15,446 nucleotides of DNA, taken from an uncultured Bacilli bacterium. GTDB taxonomy: Bacteria > Bacillota_I > Bacilli_A > RF39 > UBA660. The number at the start of each line of letters is the position of its first letter. Position 1 is the first letter of the stretch. Made by a program: the position numbers and the translations under genes. The stretch spans positions 1-15,446 of the forward strand of contig CAJUHO010000030.1 of assembly GCA_910586195.1 (NCBI GenBank). The letters run 5' to 3'. Under the pieces are notes generated by a model. That model saw nothing but the letters and a program-made list of their open reading frames with translations, had not been told where the DNA came from and did not search any database. Below are positions 1 through 7,507 of this stretch, in pieces.

Positions 1-414
1 TATGGAGTATATGATATGTCGGGAGGAGCCTGGGAATATGTGATGGGAGACTATGCACCAGGAGGAGAGAAGTATTCAGGAACGAATACAACAGCGAATT
101 CAGGATATACAGGACTACTACAGGATGGGACAATGTTTACGGGAAAGAGTTTTCTGGAAGAGAAGTATTATAATTTCTATGAAGGTGATAATTTATCGAC
201 AATATGCAATGATAAGTTATGTATATCCCATGCTCTAAATGAAACAGAAAAATGGTATAGTGATGCAATACGTATGGTAGCAATTCAATATCCTTGGTAT
301 ACACGAGGAGGACACTATTATCATGATATGATTGCAGGCATTTTTTGTGTTACTAGTACTAGTGGTGGAACAGATAGATTTATTTCTTTTCGATTGGTGC
401 TTAGTATAGATTAA
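1..414 (+). CDS. Partial protein with SUMF1/FGE-like C-terminal domain (5' end outside window)
   Basis: The reading frame is open from base 1, so only the C-terminal ~137 residues are present and the Met at base 16 need not be the start. The segment YGVYDMSGGAWEYVMGDY resembles the DMSGNVWEWV signature of formylglycine-generating-enzyme (SUMF1/FGE-sulfatase) domains. The ending, an RGG motif followed ~25 residues later by ISFRLVLS, matches that family's usual RGGSW...GFRVV close. The fold assignment rests on these two motifs. Whether it is an enzyme or a surface or pilin-like protein that borrows the fold cannot be judged, because the N-terminus is missing. No clear terminator follows; an AT-rich ~200-base spacer separates it from the next operon. 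Confidence 0.6.
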   Translation, partial: YGVYDMSGGAWEYVMGDYAPGGEKYSGTNTTANSGYTGLLQDGTMFTGKSFLEEKYYNFYEGDNLSTICNDKLCISHALNETEKWYSDAIRMVAIQYPWYTRGGHYYHDMIAGIFCVTSTSGGTDRFISFRLVLSID

Positions 415-551
415 AATATTCAATTTTGAAAACTAGATATTATTCAAACTTTAATTAATTTAGTGATTCCTTTGAATTTTAACCTCTAACTATTTAAAGG
501 AAAATCCTATATTAATTTACTAAAAAGTCCTTAAAAACAACAATTAAAGGC

Positions 552-586
552 GAAATAAGTCGAAATACGAGAAATTATGTTACCAT
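552..586 (+). promoter_or_regulatory. Candidate promoter region with phased GAAAT repeats
   Basis: Three GAAAT copies begin at 552, 562 and 571, about one helical turn apart; the first two lie in longer near-repeats (CGAAATA at 551 and 561). They end just before a possible extended -10 element, TG-T-TACCAT (TACCAT at 581-586). There is no good -35 hexamer, which would fit a promoter that needs an activator bound at the repeats. This is inference from position and spacing only. Confidence 0.3.
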
Positions 587-617
587 TTAAATGAGAAGGT
601 AGATTTATGGAGGAAAA

Positions 618-1028
618 ATGAAATATTTAAAAAGAACAATCTTGTTGTTCATAATGACATTGGTATTATCATCAATAGGGGTAAATGCTAAAACTTATGC
701 AATTACACAATTGCATATACCAATTAAAAGTGCACCAGCATTTAGTGAAGCAGTAGAAAAGGATACTTTTTCAACTTATCAAATGTTACAAAAAGATACA
801 TGTACAGATAATTTGACTCATGATGAACGTGCTATAAATGGTTATATTATGGCCTTGACTGCAGGGCCGGGAAACAGTAGTGCAAGAAGTCTTCCTAAAG
901 GAAAACAGATAGTATTTACTGATTATAGTCAGGCAGCGGGTACGTATAGAAGTGTATATATGTCTAATAAATCTTTATATACAGCAGCAACATATTGGGG
1001 AGTATGGTCAACAACCTGGTCAGCATAA
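618..1028 (+). CDS. Small secreted protein, candidate bacteriocin/exported peptide precursor
   Basis: A 136-residue protein with a clear Sec-type signal peptide: a KYLKR charged start, a hydrophobic core at about residues 8-20 and a likely cleavage after VNA near residue 24. The mature part of ~110 residues has one cysteine and a C-terminus rich in aromatic and small polar residues (TYWGVWSTTWSA). A GGAGG site at 609-613 fixes the start. It heads an operon with three membrane proteins and an ABC ATPase, so it may be the substrate, sensor or toxin of that system. I do not recognise the family. It has some flavour of secreted non-modified bacteriocins such as lactococcin 972 (signal peptide, aromatic C-terminus, adjacent ABC genes), but I see no convincing motif match. 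Confidence 0.7.
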   Translation: MKYLKRTILLFIMTLVLSSIGVNAKTYAITQLHIPIKSAPAFSEAVEKDTFSTYQMLQKDTCTDNLTHDERAINGYIMALTAGPGNSSARSLPKGKQIVFTDYSQAAGTYRSVYMSNKSLYTAATYWGVWSTTWSA

Positions 1029-1080
1029 ATAAAATTTAAAATATATAGTATCTACCTTCTATTTCTATTTTGGAGGATGT

Positions 1081-2031
1081 ATGTATAAAAATGTAGTTTT
1101 AAATAAGGGATTACTTTTAGTAGTAACTTTTATCGTTATTCTAATAGGATATAGTTTTTATGAATATTTTGATTTCCATTTTTCATATGTAAAAGAGTAT
1201 TATGAAATTATTGAAAAATGTGGTGAAAGTGGAAAGAGCCCTGATGATAAAATATGTAAATATATAAACACAGATGAATTAGTTAATAAAATGAAAAAAA
1301 ATCAGAATCCTATAGCAAAGTATAAAAAATTAGATGCTATTACATTGACGTGTAGTATTGTAGAACAAACAAAGTTTTCTACTTTGCAACTGTTGAGTCC
1401 GCTTATTATTATTGTTTGTGTTGCTCTTTTGGTACATCGTGATTTTTCTACAGGAATGATTCAAAATTATTTAACTAGAATGACATATAAAAAATATATT
1501 TGCCGACAATTAAAGAAAATAGCAGTAGTTTCCCTGCTTTTTCCACTGTGCCTTTTATTGATATTTTTAATTTCGTGTCTTTTAACTAAATTTAATTTTT
1601 CCATTGATTCTATGACAACAGAACTAGCAGTTTATGGTACATGGAAATATAATCATTTTTTAATTTATGGAAGTATTATCTGTCTATTACAATATTTATT
1701 AAGTTTTGCTTATGGTTGTATTGGCTTTGTTTGCTGTAAGAAGAATAAGAACCTTTTAGTCTCTATTATCATGGGATATGTTTCTTCTTTAGCAATTGTT
1801 ATATTCATATACGTATTTCTATATGCCATTATTATTAATAAAATTTTAGGAATTAGGGAACTTACAGATTATTTTGCTTTATCAGGATATTGGTTTTTTG
1901 ATGATAGCATTTCTTTAATAGGAGTTGTTTTTGTTGCCCTTTTATTTTCAATTATAATATATATTATAACGAAAATAAGCTATAAAGATAAAGAAAGGAC
2001 ACTTTTAGAAAATGAGAAGCAAGTTGCATAG
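1081..2031 (+). CDS. ABC-2-type permease subunit 1
   Basis: A 316-residue polytopic membrane protein. One membrane segment lies near residues 9-29, followed by an external-type loop of ~75 residues, then about five more segments from residue ~102 on. After the second segment the motif HRDFSTGMIQNYLTRMTYKK closely resembles the DFxxGTIRxxLTxPxSR region that marks ABC-2 exporter permeases. A GGAGG at 1072-1076 supports the ATG at 1081. It lies 52 bases after the secreted protein gene and overlaps the next permease gene by 20 bases. It is inferred to form part of the transmembrane channel with the two following permeases and the ATPase at 3453-4085. Confidence 0.75.
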   Translation: MYKNVVLNKGLLLVVTFIVILIGYSFYEYFDFHFSYVKEYYEIIEKCGESGKSPDDKICKYINTDELVNKMKKNQNPIAKYKKLDAITLTCSIVEQTKFSTLQLLSPLIIIVCVALLVHRDFSTGMIQNYLTRMTYKKYICRQLKKIAVVSLLFPLCLLLIFLISCLLTKFNFSIDSMTTELAVYGTWKYNHFLIYGSIICLLQYLLSFAYGCIGFVCCKKNKNLLVSIIMGYVSSLAIVIFIYVFLYAIIINKILGIRELTDYFALSGYWFFDDSISLIGVVFVALLFSIIIYIITKISYKDKERTLLENEKQVA

Positions 2032-2779
2032 AAGAGTAGAAATAATTAATTATATTACGCAACAAAATTTTTTTAAAGGAATTTATTTTTTGGCATTATT
2101 GTTAGCACTCTATGGAGGGGCTATCTTAGGTGCAGGAACTCAAACAATAATTGATAATTTAATGGTGACTTTTTCTTTTCCTATTTTTAATATTTTAGTT
2201 ATTGTGTTATTAACATTAAATACATATTATGTATATTATATGTTTTCCCACGAATTTGATTTTTACTTAATAAGAATGAGAACAAAAAAAGAGGCTTATA
2301 AGGAAACTGTTAGAATTGTAGTTTTTTCAAATTTGTTTTTAATCCTTTTATTTATGATATTACTTTTTATTTTTTTAATCTTTTTTAAAGCAGGTAATTT
2401 TGGAAAGCTAGAATACTTCGTTTATAGAAATGTGGAAGATTGGATATATATATTATTTTATTTATTAAGATATTTCCTCATTATTATTATTTTTTCCAAA
2501 ATAGATGTACTATTACTAAATAGAAGAAGACATGAACTATCTATTATTTTAACAGTAGTTCTTTGTTGTCTTATTTTGTCTAATAAAACAGATTTAACTA
2601 AAATATATCACTTTTCTTTAGCACCATGGAGTTATTTCGATATGAGGCGATATACAAATTTTTTTATCGAAGTGTGTAATTCTATTTTATATTTATTTAT
2701 ATTAGAAACTATTATTTTAGTATTAAATTTTATTTTGATGAAGAAAAGGAAGAAATATGAAGTACATAATTTTAAATGA
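2012..2779 (+). CDS. Polytopic membrane protein, probable ABC permease subunit 2
   Basis: A 255-residue protein with about six hydrophobic segments (roughly residues 24-43, 52-76, 104-128, 143-163, 175-190 and 220-245) and a basic stretch after the second (RMRTKKEAYKE), the position of the coupling region in ABC-2 permeases. It starts inside the end of the preceding gene and its own end overlaps the next gene by 23 bases, so translation is probably coupled. No family motif is diagnostic. The permease role is inferred from topology and from lying between a recognisable ABC-2 permease and an ABC ATPase. It contains long T-rich codon runs, as expected for a hydrophobic protein in AT-rich DNA. 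Confidence 0.6.
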   Translation: MRSKLHRRVEIINYITQQNFFKGIYFLALLLALYGGAILGAGTQTIIDNLMVTFSFPIFNILVIVLLTLNTYYVYYMFSHEFDFYLIRMRTKKEAYKETVRIVVFSNLFLILLFMILLFIFLIFFKAGNFGKLEYFVYRNVEDWIYILFYLLRYFLIIIIFSKIDVLLLNRRRHELSIILTVVLCCLILSNKTDLTKIYHFSLAPWSYFDMRRYTNFFIEVCNSILYLFILETIILVLNFILMKKRKKYEVHNFK

Positions 2780-3452
2780 TATCAATTATCTTTTTAGAAG
2801 AAGAATGAAATTAATTTTTATATTTATCTTTTTGACATTCGGCATGTTCATAATGAGATATGATAGAGGAGTTAATATCTACGATAATGTAGTTAGCATA
2901 ATACCAGTTAATATAAATTTAGAACAGCTTTTGGGAATTGAACCACTTTATTTTTTATATAATATTTTCTTTTTTGTATTTTTATCGATAGATTTATATA
3001 CAAAAGATTTACAATATCAAGTGGATAATATATTTCTAAGAATGAGTATCAATACTTGGTATTGTAGAAAAGTTATATGTATAAGTATATTAACTTTTTG
3101 TTTAAAAATAGTTCAATATAGTATTGTTATAGGGGGGATATTGTTATGCAATAGTGCTTTGTTTGATAACAATATAATCTTACTATTTATTACAGATATA
3201 TTATATTTATGTTTTGTAGAAAGTACTTTTATATTACTTTACATAATCTTTATATTAGCAAATAAGAAAAAAGGTTTGTTAATTGCTTTCATCTTGTTTT
3301 TAGTGATTGTTATTCCTAAAAATATAGTACAGTTAAATTCTATTTTATGTCGAGTTATCATTTGTATATTTATTTTATTAATTTATATCATAACTACTTT
3401 AATGCTAAAGTATAAAAGACCAAAAATAATGCAGTCGATAGGAGAGATGTAG
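2757..3452 (+). CDS. Polytopic membrane protein, probable ABC permease subunit 3
   Basis: A 231-residue protein with about six hydrophobic segments (about residues 17-34, 62-80, 103-131, 138-162, 171-187 and 192-214). After the second segment the stretch YTKDLQYQVDNIFLRMS has the layout of the cytoplasmic coupling loop of ABC-2 permeases. An AAGGAAG site just upstream supports ATG 2757. The stop codon is followed directly by the ATPase start, so the two are almost certainly co-translated. With the two preceding genes it makes three non-identical membrane subunits for one ATPase, one more than the usual LanE/LanG pair. Confidence 0.6.
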   Translation: MKYIILNDINYLFRRRMKLIFIFIFLTFGMFIMRYDRGVNIYDNVVSIIPVNINLEQLLGIEPLYFLYNIFFFVFLSIDLYTKDLQYQVDNIFLRMSINTWYCRKVICISILTFCLKIVQYSIVIGGILLCNSALFDNNIILLFITDILYLCFVESTFILLYIIFILANKKKGLLIAFILFLVIVIPKNIVQLNSILCRVIICIFILLIYIITTLMLKYKRPKIMQSIGEM

Positions 3453-4085
3453 ATGAAAATTGAAGTTAAAAATGTAGTAAAAAAATTTAAAGATACGATA
3501 ATTTTAGAAAATATAAATTTAACTTTTGAAGAGGGACATATATATGGATTTGTTGGCAGAAATGGAAGTGGGAAAAGTATTTTATTAAAAATGATATGTG
3601 CTTTTTGTGAACCGACAGAGGGATGTATATTATTTAATCAGATAGATATTATAAAAGAGCAAAAGTATCCACCTAGTACAAGAGCTTTAATAGAAAAGCC
3701 CAAATTTCTTCCGGATTTAACGGGAAGAGATAATTTATCCTTATTAGCATCTATACAAAATAAAATATCAGAAGAAAGAATAGATGAAATTTTGGAAAAG
3801 TTAGATTTAATGGAGGATAAAGATAAAAAATATCACAAGTATTCTTTGGGAATGAAGCAGAAGTTGGGAATTGCGCAAGTATTAATGGAAGATCCTAAAG
3901 TGATGGTGCTAGATGAGCCATTTAATGGATTAGATGAAAATAGTGCCAAAAAAATTAGAAATATTTTAATCGATGAGAAAAAACATGGAAAAGTTATTTT
4001 AATTGCTACTCATATGAAAGAGGATATAGAAAAATTATGTGATGTTGTATATCGAATAGAGAAAGGAAGAATAGAAGAAATTTAA
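3453..4085 (+). CDS. ABC transporter ATP-binding protein, BcrA/LanF-type
   Basis: A 210-residue ATPase that powers the adjacent membrane subunits. Visible motifs are Walker A GRNGSGKS (residues 35-42), signature SLGMKQK (131-137), Walker B VMVLDEP (150-156, catalytic E155), D-loop NGLD (158-161) and switch histidine H187 in ATHMKED. The segment ALIEKPKFLPDLTGRDNL (~78-95) and the SLGM form of the signature are typical of bacitracin/lantibiotic self-protection and related ABC-2 exporters. At 210 residues it is a bare nucleotide-binding domain with no C-terminal extension. It starts directly after the stop of the third permease gene, with an AGGAGAG site inside that gene. It is the last gene of the 618-4085 operon. 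Confidence 0.9.
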   Translation: MKIEVKNVVKKFKDTIILENINLTFEEGHIYGFVGRNGSGKSILLKMICAFCEPTEGCILFNQIDIIKEQKYPPSTRALIEKPKFLPDLTGRDNLSLLASIQNKISEERIDEILEKLDLMEDKDKKYHKYSLGMKQKLGIAQVLMEDPKVMVLDEPFNGLDENSAKKIRNILIDEKKHGKVILIATHMKEDIEKLCDVVYRIEKGRIEEI

Positions 4086-4117
4086 AAAATGAAATTAGTT
4101 GAAAATTTGAATAATAT

Positions 4118-4146
4118 TTGACATCTTAAGCGTTATATATTAAAAT
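4118..4146 (+). promoter_or_regulatory. SigA-type promoter of the sigma factor gene
   Basis: A perfect -35 TTGACA at 4118-4123, a 17-base spacer and -10 TAAAAT at 4141-4146. It lies 39 bases upstream of the sigma gene start and no other gene intervenes. The near-consensus match suggests transcription by the housekeeping polymerase, separate from the ABC operon upstream. Confidence 0.8.
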
Positions 4147-4184
4147 GAATTTCGCTATTTGAGTAGCTAGATTGGAGAAGTACT

Positions 4185-4883
4185 ATGAAAAATAAAGATA
4201 GTAATTATGACTATGATGTCTTTTTAAACGGCAATTTATTACCCAAAAAATTAAGTGGTGAAGAGACAAGAATATGCTTCGAAAGATTGAATGCTAATTA
4301 TTATGAAGTTAGAAATCAACTTATTATTCATAATATTCGACTTGTAATATTAATTTCTAGAAAGTTTAGTAGTAATCCTTGTGATATAAAAGATTTAGTT
4401 TCTGTTGGAATCATAGGATTAATAAAAAGTATTGATAAGTTTGATATAAATCGAAACGTTGAGTTTGCTTCCTATGCTGGAGTTTCTATTTATCGTGAAA
4501 TTTTGGGCTTTATAAAATCTAATAATAAAGGTTTTAATCATGTGAGTTTAAGTGAAATTGAATTAACAGAATTATGTGATAATAATTTTGAATTTAATAA
4601 TGATGAACAAGAAACTTATAAAGTTGTTAGAAAGGTAGTTGCAGAATTATCAGAAGGAAGACGTAAACAAATTGTTATGAGATATTTTGGCTTTGCAGAT
4701 GAAGAAGCTCAAGGTCAAAAAGAAATAGCTGACAGTTTTGGACTTACGCAAGGCTATATTTCTAGAGAGTTGAAAGATACATTAAAATATTTAGAAAGTA
4801 AATTAAAAGAAGAAGGAATTGTTGGGATGCCAACTAGCTTTTATGAAAAAGGGCAAGCTAATGTCTTAACAAAGAAAAAATAA
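4185..4883 (+). CDS. Sigma-70 family sigma factor, SigE/SigK-like, without pro-sequence
   Basis: A 232-residue RNA polymerase sigma factor. Residues 20-63 (PKKLSGEE..., IIHNIRLVILISRKF) and 68-86 (IKDLVSVGIIGLIKSIDKF) match regions 1.2-2.2 of the mother-cell sporulation factors SigE and SigK. Region 4 holds a helix-turn-helix at about 177-205 (GQKEIADSFGLTQGYISREL). The N-terminus begins where mature SigE would begin; no amphipathic or hydrophobic pro-peptide is present, so activation by SpoIIGA or SpoIVFB cleavage is not expected. Region 2.3-2.4, strongly conserved in SigE/SigK as ATYAxRCIENEILM, reads ASYAGVSIYREILG here (residues 95-108), so promoter preference may differ. It has its own promoter and terminator. 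It may be a diverged SigE, a paralogue or a regulator of neighbouring accessory genes. Confidence 0.8.
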   Translation: MKNKDSNYDYDVFLNGNLLPKKLSGEETRICFERLNANYYEVRNQLIIHNIRLVILISRKFSSNPCDIKDLVSVGIIGLIKSIDKFDINRNVEFASYAGVSIYREILGFIKSNNKGFNHVSLSEIELTELCDNNFEFNNDEQETYKVVRKVVAELSEGRRKQIVMRYFGFADEEAQGQKEIADSFGLTQGYISRELKDTLKYLESKLKEEGIVGMPTSFYEKGQANVLTKKK

Positions 4884-4895
4884 GAAGTTAAAATT

Positions 4896-4918
4896 CTGTA
4901 AAATATTACAGTTTTTTT
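4896..4918 (+). terminator. Rho-independent terminator after the sigma factor gene
   Basis: Stem CTGTAA (4896-4901) pairs with TTACAG (4906-4911) around an AATA loop, followed by seven T residues. It ends the sigma factor transcript 13 bases after the stop codon. Confidence 0.75.
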
Positions 4919-4922
4919 CTTT

Positions 4923-4956
4923 TTCGACAAAATCTGCTATTTTGTTTTGTTAGGAT
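4923..4956 (+). promoter_or_regulatory. Spo0A box and candidate Spo0A-activated promoter
   Basis: TTCGACAAA at 4923-4931 is the exact reverse complement of the Spo0A box TTTGTCGAA. It lies about 21 bases upstream of an extended -10 element, TG-T-TAGGAT (TAGGAT 4951-4956), in the place of a -35 element. Spo0A-activated SigA promoters such as Bacillus spoIIG have the same layout, with a 0A box over the -35 region and a long spacer. The gene it serves is the SpoIIB-like one at 4973. Confidence 0.55.
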
Positions 4957-4972
4957 GATAATGGTGATAATA

Positions 4973-5419
4973 ATGAATAAACGATTTTTACTTTTCTTAG
5001 TAGTGGCAATTATATTGGGAACATTTATTGGACATTATTTTTATAATGAGACAAATGCAAAAAGTGTCTTTGCTGATGATGACTTTATATTTTTACAACA
5101 AGGTGTTTATACAAATAAAGAGAATATGGAGGAAAATACGAAAAGAATAGATCCAAAAGTAGTGGTGGAAGAAGATAATAAGTTTTATGTTTATGTAGGA
5201 ATTACGAAAGAGAAGAAAAATGCCCAAAAATTAAAGAAATTTTATGAAAAAATGGGATATGATATTTATGAGAAAAGTATTCCAGTTGTGAGTTCGGAAT
5301 TTAAAAATAACTTAGAACAGTTTGATATGCTTCTTGCTAAAACGACAAAAGAAGAAGAAATTATATCTATTAACGAAGTTATTTTAGCGAATTATGAACA
5401 AACTTTACAGAAAAATTAA
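4973..5419 (+). CDS. SpoIIB-like membrane protein with SPOR-type domain
   Basis: A 148-residue protein with one N-terminal membrane segment (residues ~5-22) and an external part. The external part contains two stretches like the beta-strand/helix unit of SPOR domains: FIFLQQGVYTNKENM (38-52) and FYVYVGITKEKKNAQKL (71-87) ending in YEKMGYDIY. SPOR domains bind denuded septal peptidoglycan. It sits directly before radC, where Bacillus carries spoIIB (spoIIB-maf-radC), and SpoIIB is a SPOR-domain septal protein that aids engulfment. It is much shorter than Bacillus SpoIIB (~330 residues) and lacks the long cytoplasmic N-terminus. ATG 4973 is preferred over 4955 and 4961 because GGTGAT at 4963-4968 is correctly spaced. 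A Spo0A box lies upstream. Confidence 0.65.
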   Translation: MNKRFLLFLVVAIILGTFIGHYFYNETNAKSVFADDDFIFLQQGVYTNKENMEENTKRIDPKVVVEEDNKFYVYVGITKEKKNAQKLKKFYEKMGYDIYEKSIPVVSSEFKNNLEQFDMLLAKTTKEEEIISINEVILANYEQTLQKN

Positions 5420-5452
5420 ATAAATCGCCAATAATAAAATAGGGTGATTTTT

Positions 5453-6142
5453 ATGTATTATAAAATAAGTGAAATTCCTGCATCGGAAAGACCTCGTGAA
5501 AGATTAATAAATGTTGGAGTTATTAATTTAAGTGATAAAGAACTTTTGGCAATTCTTTTAAAGACAGGAACAAAGGACAAGGATGTGAATACCTTGGCCA
5601 TGGAACTTTTAAATAGATATGAAAATTTGACTAAAATGTCTAATGCTACGATACAATCTCTTTTAGAAATAAAAGGAATTGGAAAAGTGAAGGCCATGGA
5701 ACTTTTAGTGGCGGTTGAACTTGGAAAGAGAATCTGGTTTCATAAAGATAGTCTGGTGGGTAAAAAAATGACCACAGCAAAAGAGATATGGCATAACAAT
5801 CTTTATTTGTTTGTAAATAAAAATCAAGAATATTTTTATTGCCTATATTTTGACAATAAGCAAAAGTTAATTGAAAGGAAATTATTATTTATGGGAACTA
5901 TTAATAGAAGTGTAGTGCATCCAAGAGAAATTTTTAAGGAGGCCTATTTATTGAGCGCTTCTTCCATTGTTTGTATGCATAATCATCCATCAGGGGATAT
6001 TAATCCAAGTCACGAAGATATGTTATTTACAAAAAATATTACAGAGATTGGAAAAATGCAAGGGATTCCTGTAATAGATCATATTATTGTAACAGAACAG
6101 GGATACTATAGTTTTTATGAGAGACATCATAGTTGTATCTAA
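5453..6142 (+). CDS. radC: RadC family JAB-domain protein (UPF0758)
   Basis: A 229-residue protein of the RadC family. A helix-hairpin-helix lies at about residues 67-92 (SLLEIKGIGKVKAMELL). A JAB/MPN metalloprotease-like domain follows, with the metal-binding motif H176-N-H178-P-S-G...D189 (HNHPSGDINPSHED). The family is conserved in bacteria, but its role is uncertain; the old DNA repair label is not well supported, and a peptidase-like or nucleic-acid function is possible. GGGTGAT at 5442-5448 selects ATG 5453 over the in-frame GTG at 5444. It begins 33 bases after the SpoIIB-like gene, and its last codons contain the mreC promoter. The position between spoIIB and mre genes matches Bacillus. 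Confidence 0.92.
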   Translation: MYYKISEIPASERPRERLINVGVINLSDKELLAILLKTGTKDKDVNTLAMELLNRYENLTKMSNATIQSLLEIKGIGKVKAMELLVAVELGKRIWFHKDSLVGKKMTTAKEIWHNNLYLFVNKNQEYFYCLYFDNKQKLIERKLLFMGTINRSVVHPREIFKEAYLLSASSIVCMHNHPSGDINPSHEDMLFTKNITEIGKMQGIPVIDHIIVTEQGYYSFYERHHSCI

Positions 6143-6161
6143 ATGTTTTTTGTACTATAAT
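6133..6161 (+). promoter_or_regulatory. SigA-type promoter of mreC-mreD
   Basis: -35 TTGTAT at 6133-6138, a 17-base spacer and -10 TATAAT at 6156-6161. The -35 overlaps the end of radC. It lies 29 bases upstream of the mreC start and lets the shape genes be expressed independently of radC. Confidence 0.7.
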
Positions 6162-6190
6162 AAATTTTGAGTTTAGGGAGGTAGGAGTTT

Positions 6191-7000
6191 ATGTTTCATA
6201 AAAATAAGAAAAATAAGAGAAAAAGGATAGGGGTTATTGTAAGTTTGGTAGCACTTGCTATTATTCTTCTAACTTTTTCTTTACAGGTTACTAGAAAGAT
6301 TACAGTAGTGGAGGATTTATTTAAGACTGCTGCTATAACAATTCAGAAAATAGTAATGTATCCTTTTACCGCTCTAAATGGCAAAAAAAATGTGGATCAA
6401 TCAGAGAGCTACTTAATTCAAAAAAATGTAAATGAAGCTTTGGAAAAAGAAATTAGAGAATTAAAGGAATCTTTAGCGCTAAATAAAACATTGACAGAAT
6501 ATAGTCCTCTTAATGCAACGGTATTATCTAGAAATCGTAGTTATTGGTTACAGAATATTACAATTGATAGGGGAAGAAAAGATGGAATAAAAAAAGATAT
6601 GGTAGTAGTTACTAGTGAAGGACTATTAGGGAAAATTTCTAAGGTATATTACACTTCTAGTGAAGTGAAACTAATTACGTCTAATGATGTAAATTATAAA
6701 ATTTCGGTTTCAGTAACGACTAATAATGGTGATATTTTTGCAATATTAAATGGTTATGATAAGAAAACTGGTACTATTAAAGTAACGGGTGTTGATAAAA
6801 ATAGTGATGTAGGAGAAAATGACGTGATTAAAACTAGTGGTTTAGGTGGAATGTTTCCAAGGGGTATTTATATTGGAACAGTAAAAAGTATTGTTCATGA
6901 TAAATATGATTTAAGTAAAACGTTATATGTTGAAACAAAACAAAATTTTGATGAAATACATTACGTAACAGTATTAAGGGGTGTGAATGATGGGAATTAG
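6191..7000 (+). CDS. mreC: Rod shape-determining protein MreC
   Basis: A 269-residue bitopic protein of the elongasome, linking the cytoplasmic MreB/MreD side to penicillin-binding proteins outside. It has a basic cytoplasmic start (KNKKNKRKR), one membrane segment (~13-33), a helical coiled-coil stretch (~75-100, ALEKEIRELKESLAL) and the C-terminal beta domain with family motifs such as ITIDRGRKDGIKKDMVVV, EGLLGKIS and GLGGMFPRGIYIGTV. Length is normal for the family. A GGGAGG/TAGGAG region at 6177-6187 precedes the ATG. It overlaps mreD by 11-14 bases. mreB, normally next upstream, is not in this window. Confidence 0.95.
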   Translation: MFHKNKKNKRKRIGVIVSLVALAIILLTFSLQVTRKITVVEDLFKTAAITIQKIVMYPFTALNGKKNVDQSESYLIQKNVNEALEKEIRELKESLALNKTLTEYSPLNATVLSRNRSYWLQNITIDRGRKDGIKKDMVVVTSEGLLGKISKVYYTSSEVKLITSNDVNYKISVSVTTNNGDIFAILNGYDKKTGTIKVTGVDKNSDVGENDVIKTSGLGGMFPRGIYIGTVKSIVHDKYDLSKTLYVETKQNFDEIHYVTVLRGVNDGN

Positions 7001-7502
7001 TTTTGCCTTTCTCATTGTATCTTTGTTTCTAGATGGTATTTTATCTAACTTTTTACCATTTACAGTAGGAAATCTTTCCTATTTCACTCCTCTTTTTACA
7101 GTCATGTCTTTATTTTTAATTTATTCTTTTTTTAAAAAGAAAGATAGAAAAAAATACTTTTATGTGATAATTATCTTTGGCTTCATCTATGATCTTCTCT
7201 ATACTAATTTATTATTTTATCACGCTATTTTATTTATTATATTAGGTTGGGTAGTTGTTTTGTTACATAAATATTTAGATACCAATTATGCTATGCTTTT
7301 AATAGAAGGAGCAATCCTAGTAGTCTGTTATCAGACTTTTAGTACTATGCTTATGGTGGCCTTTCAAATAGTACCTGTTACTTTCTACGATTTTCTATAT
7401 TTAGTAGAACATACAATGCTTATAAATATTCTTTATTTGGAATTAGGCTTCTTTTTAATTCGTATGTTATTTAAGAAATATCAATTCTTATCTATTAATT
7501 AA
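6987..7502 (+). CDS. mreD: Rod shape-determining protein MreD
   Basis: A 171-residue integral membrane protein with about five hydrophobic segments, of the length and topology usual for MreD, the membrane partner of MreC in the elongasome. The family has few invariant residues, so the call rests on topology plus position: it overlaps the end of mreC. AAGGGG at 6976-6981 could serve either of two adjacent ATG codons, 6987 or 6990. The next gene, spoIVFA, starts 51 bases after its stop; in Bacillus, minC and minD lie between them. Confidence 0.88.
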   Translation: MMGISFAFLIVSLFLDGILSNFLPFTVGNLSYFTPLFTVMSLFLIYSFFKKKDRKKYFYVIIIFGFIYDLLYTNLLFYHAILFIILGWVVVLLHKYLDTNYAMLLIEGAILVVCYQTFSTMLMVAFQIVPVTFYDFLYLVEHTMLINILYLELGFFLIRMLFKKYQFLSIN

Positions 7503-7507
7503 GAGTT

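Noticed and set aside
235..423. Minus-strand ORF of 62 residues opposite the FGE-like gene
   Set aside because: Shadow of a motif-supported plus-strand gene; no ribosome site.
470..500. Imperfect hairpin CCTTTGAAT/ATTTAAAGG as terminator of the first gene
   Set aside because: AT-rich stem with a G-U pair, 13-base loop and no T-run; not convincing.
618..1028. Assignment of the secreted protein to the lactococcin 972 family
   Set aside because: Only general features agree (signal peptide, aromatic C-terminus, ABC neighbours); no clear motif match.
5458..5697. Minus-strand ORF of 79 residues inside radC
   Set aside because: Lies wholly within a confidently identified gene and has no independent signals.
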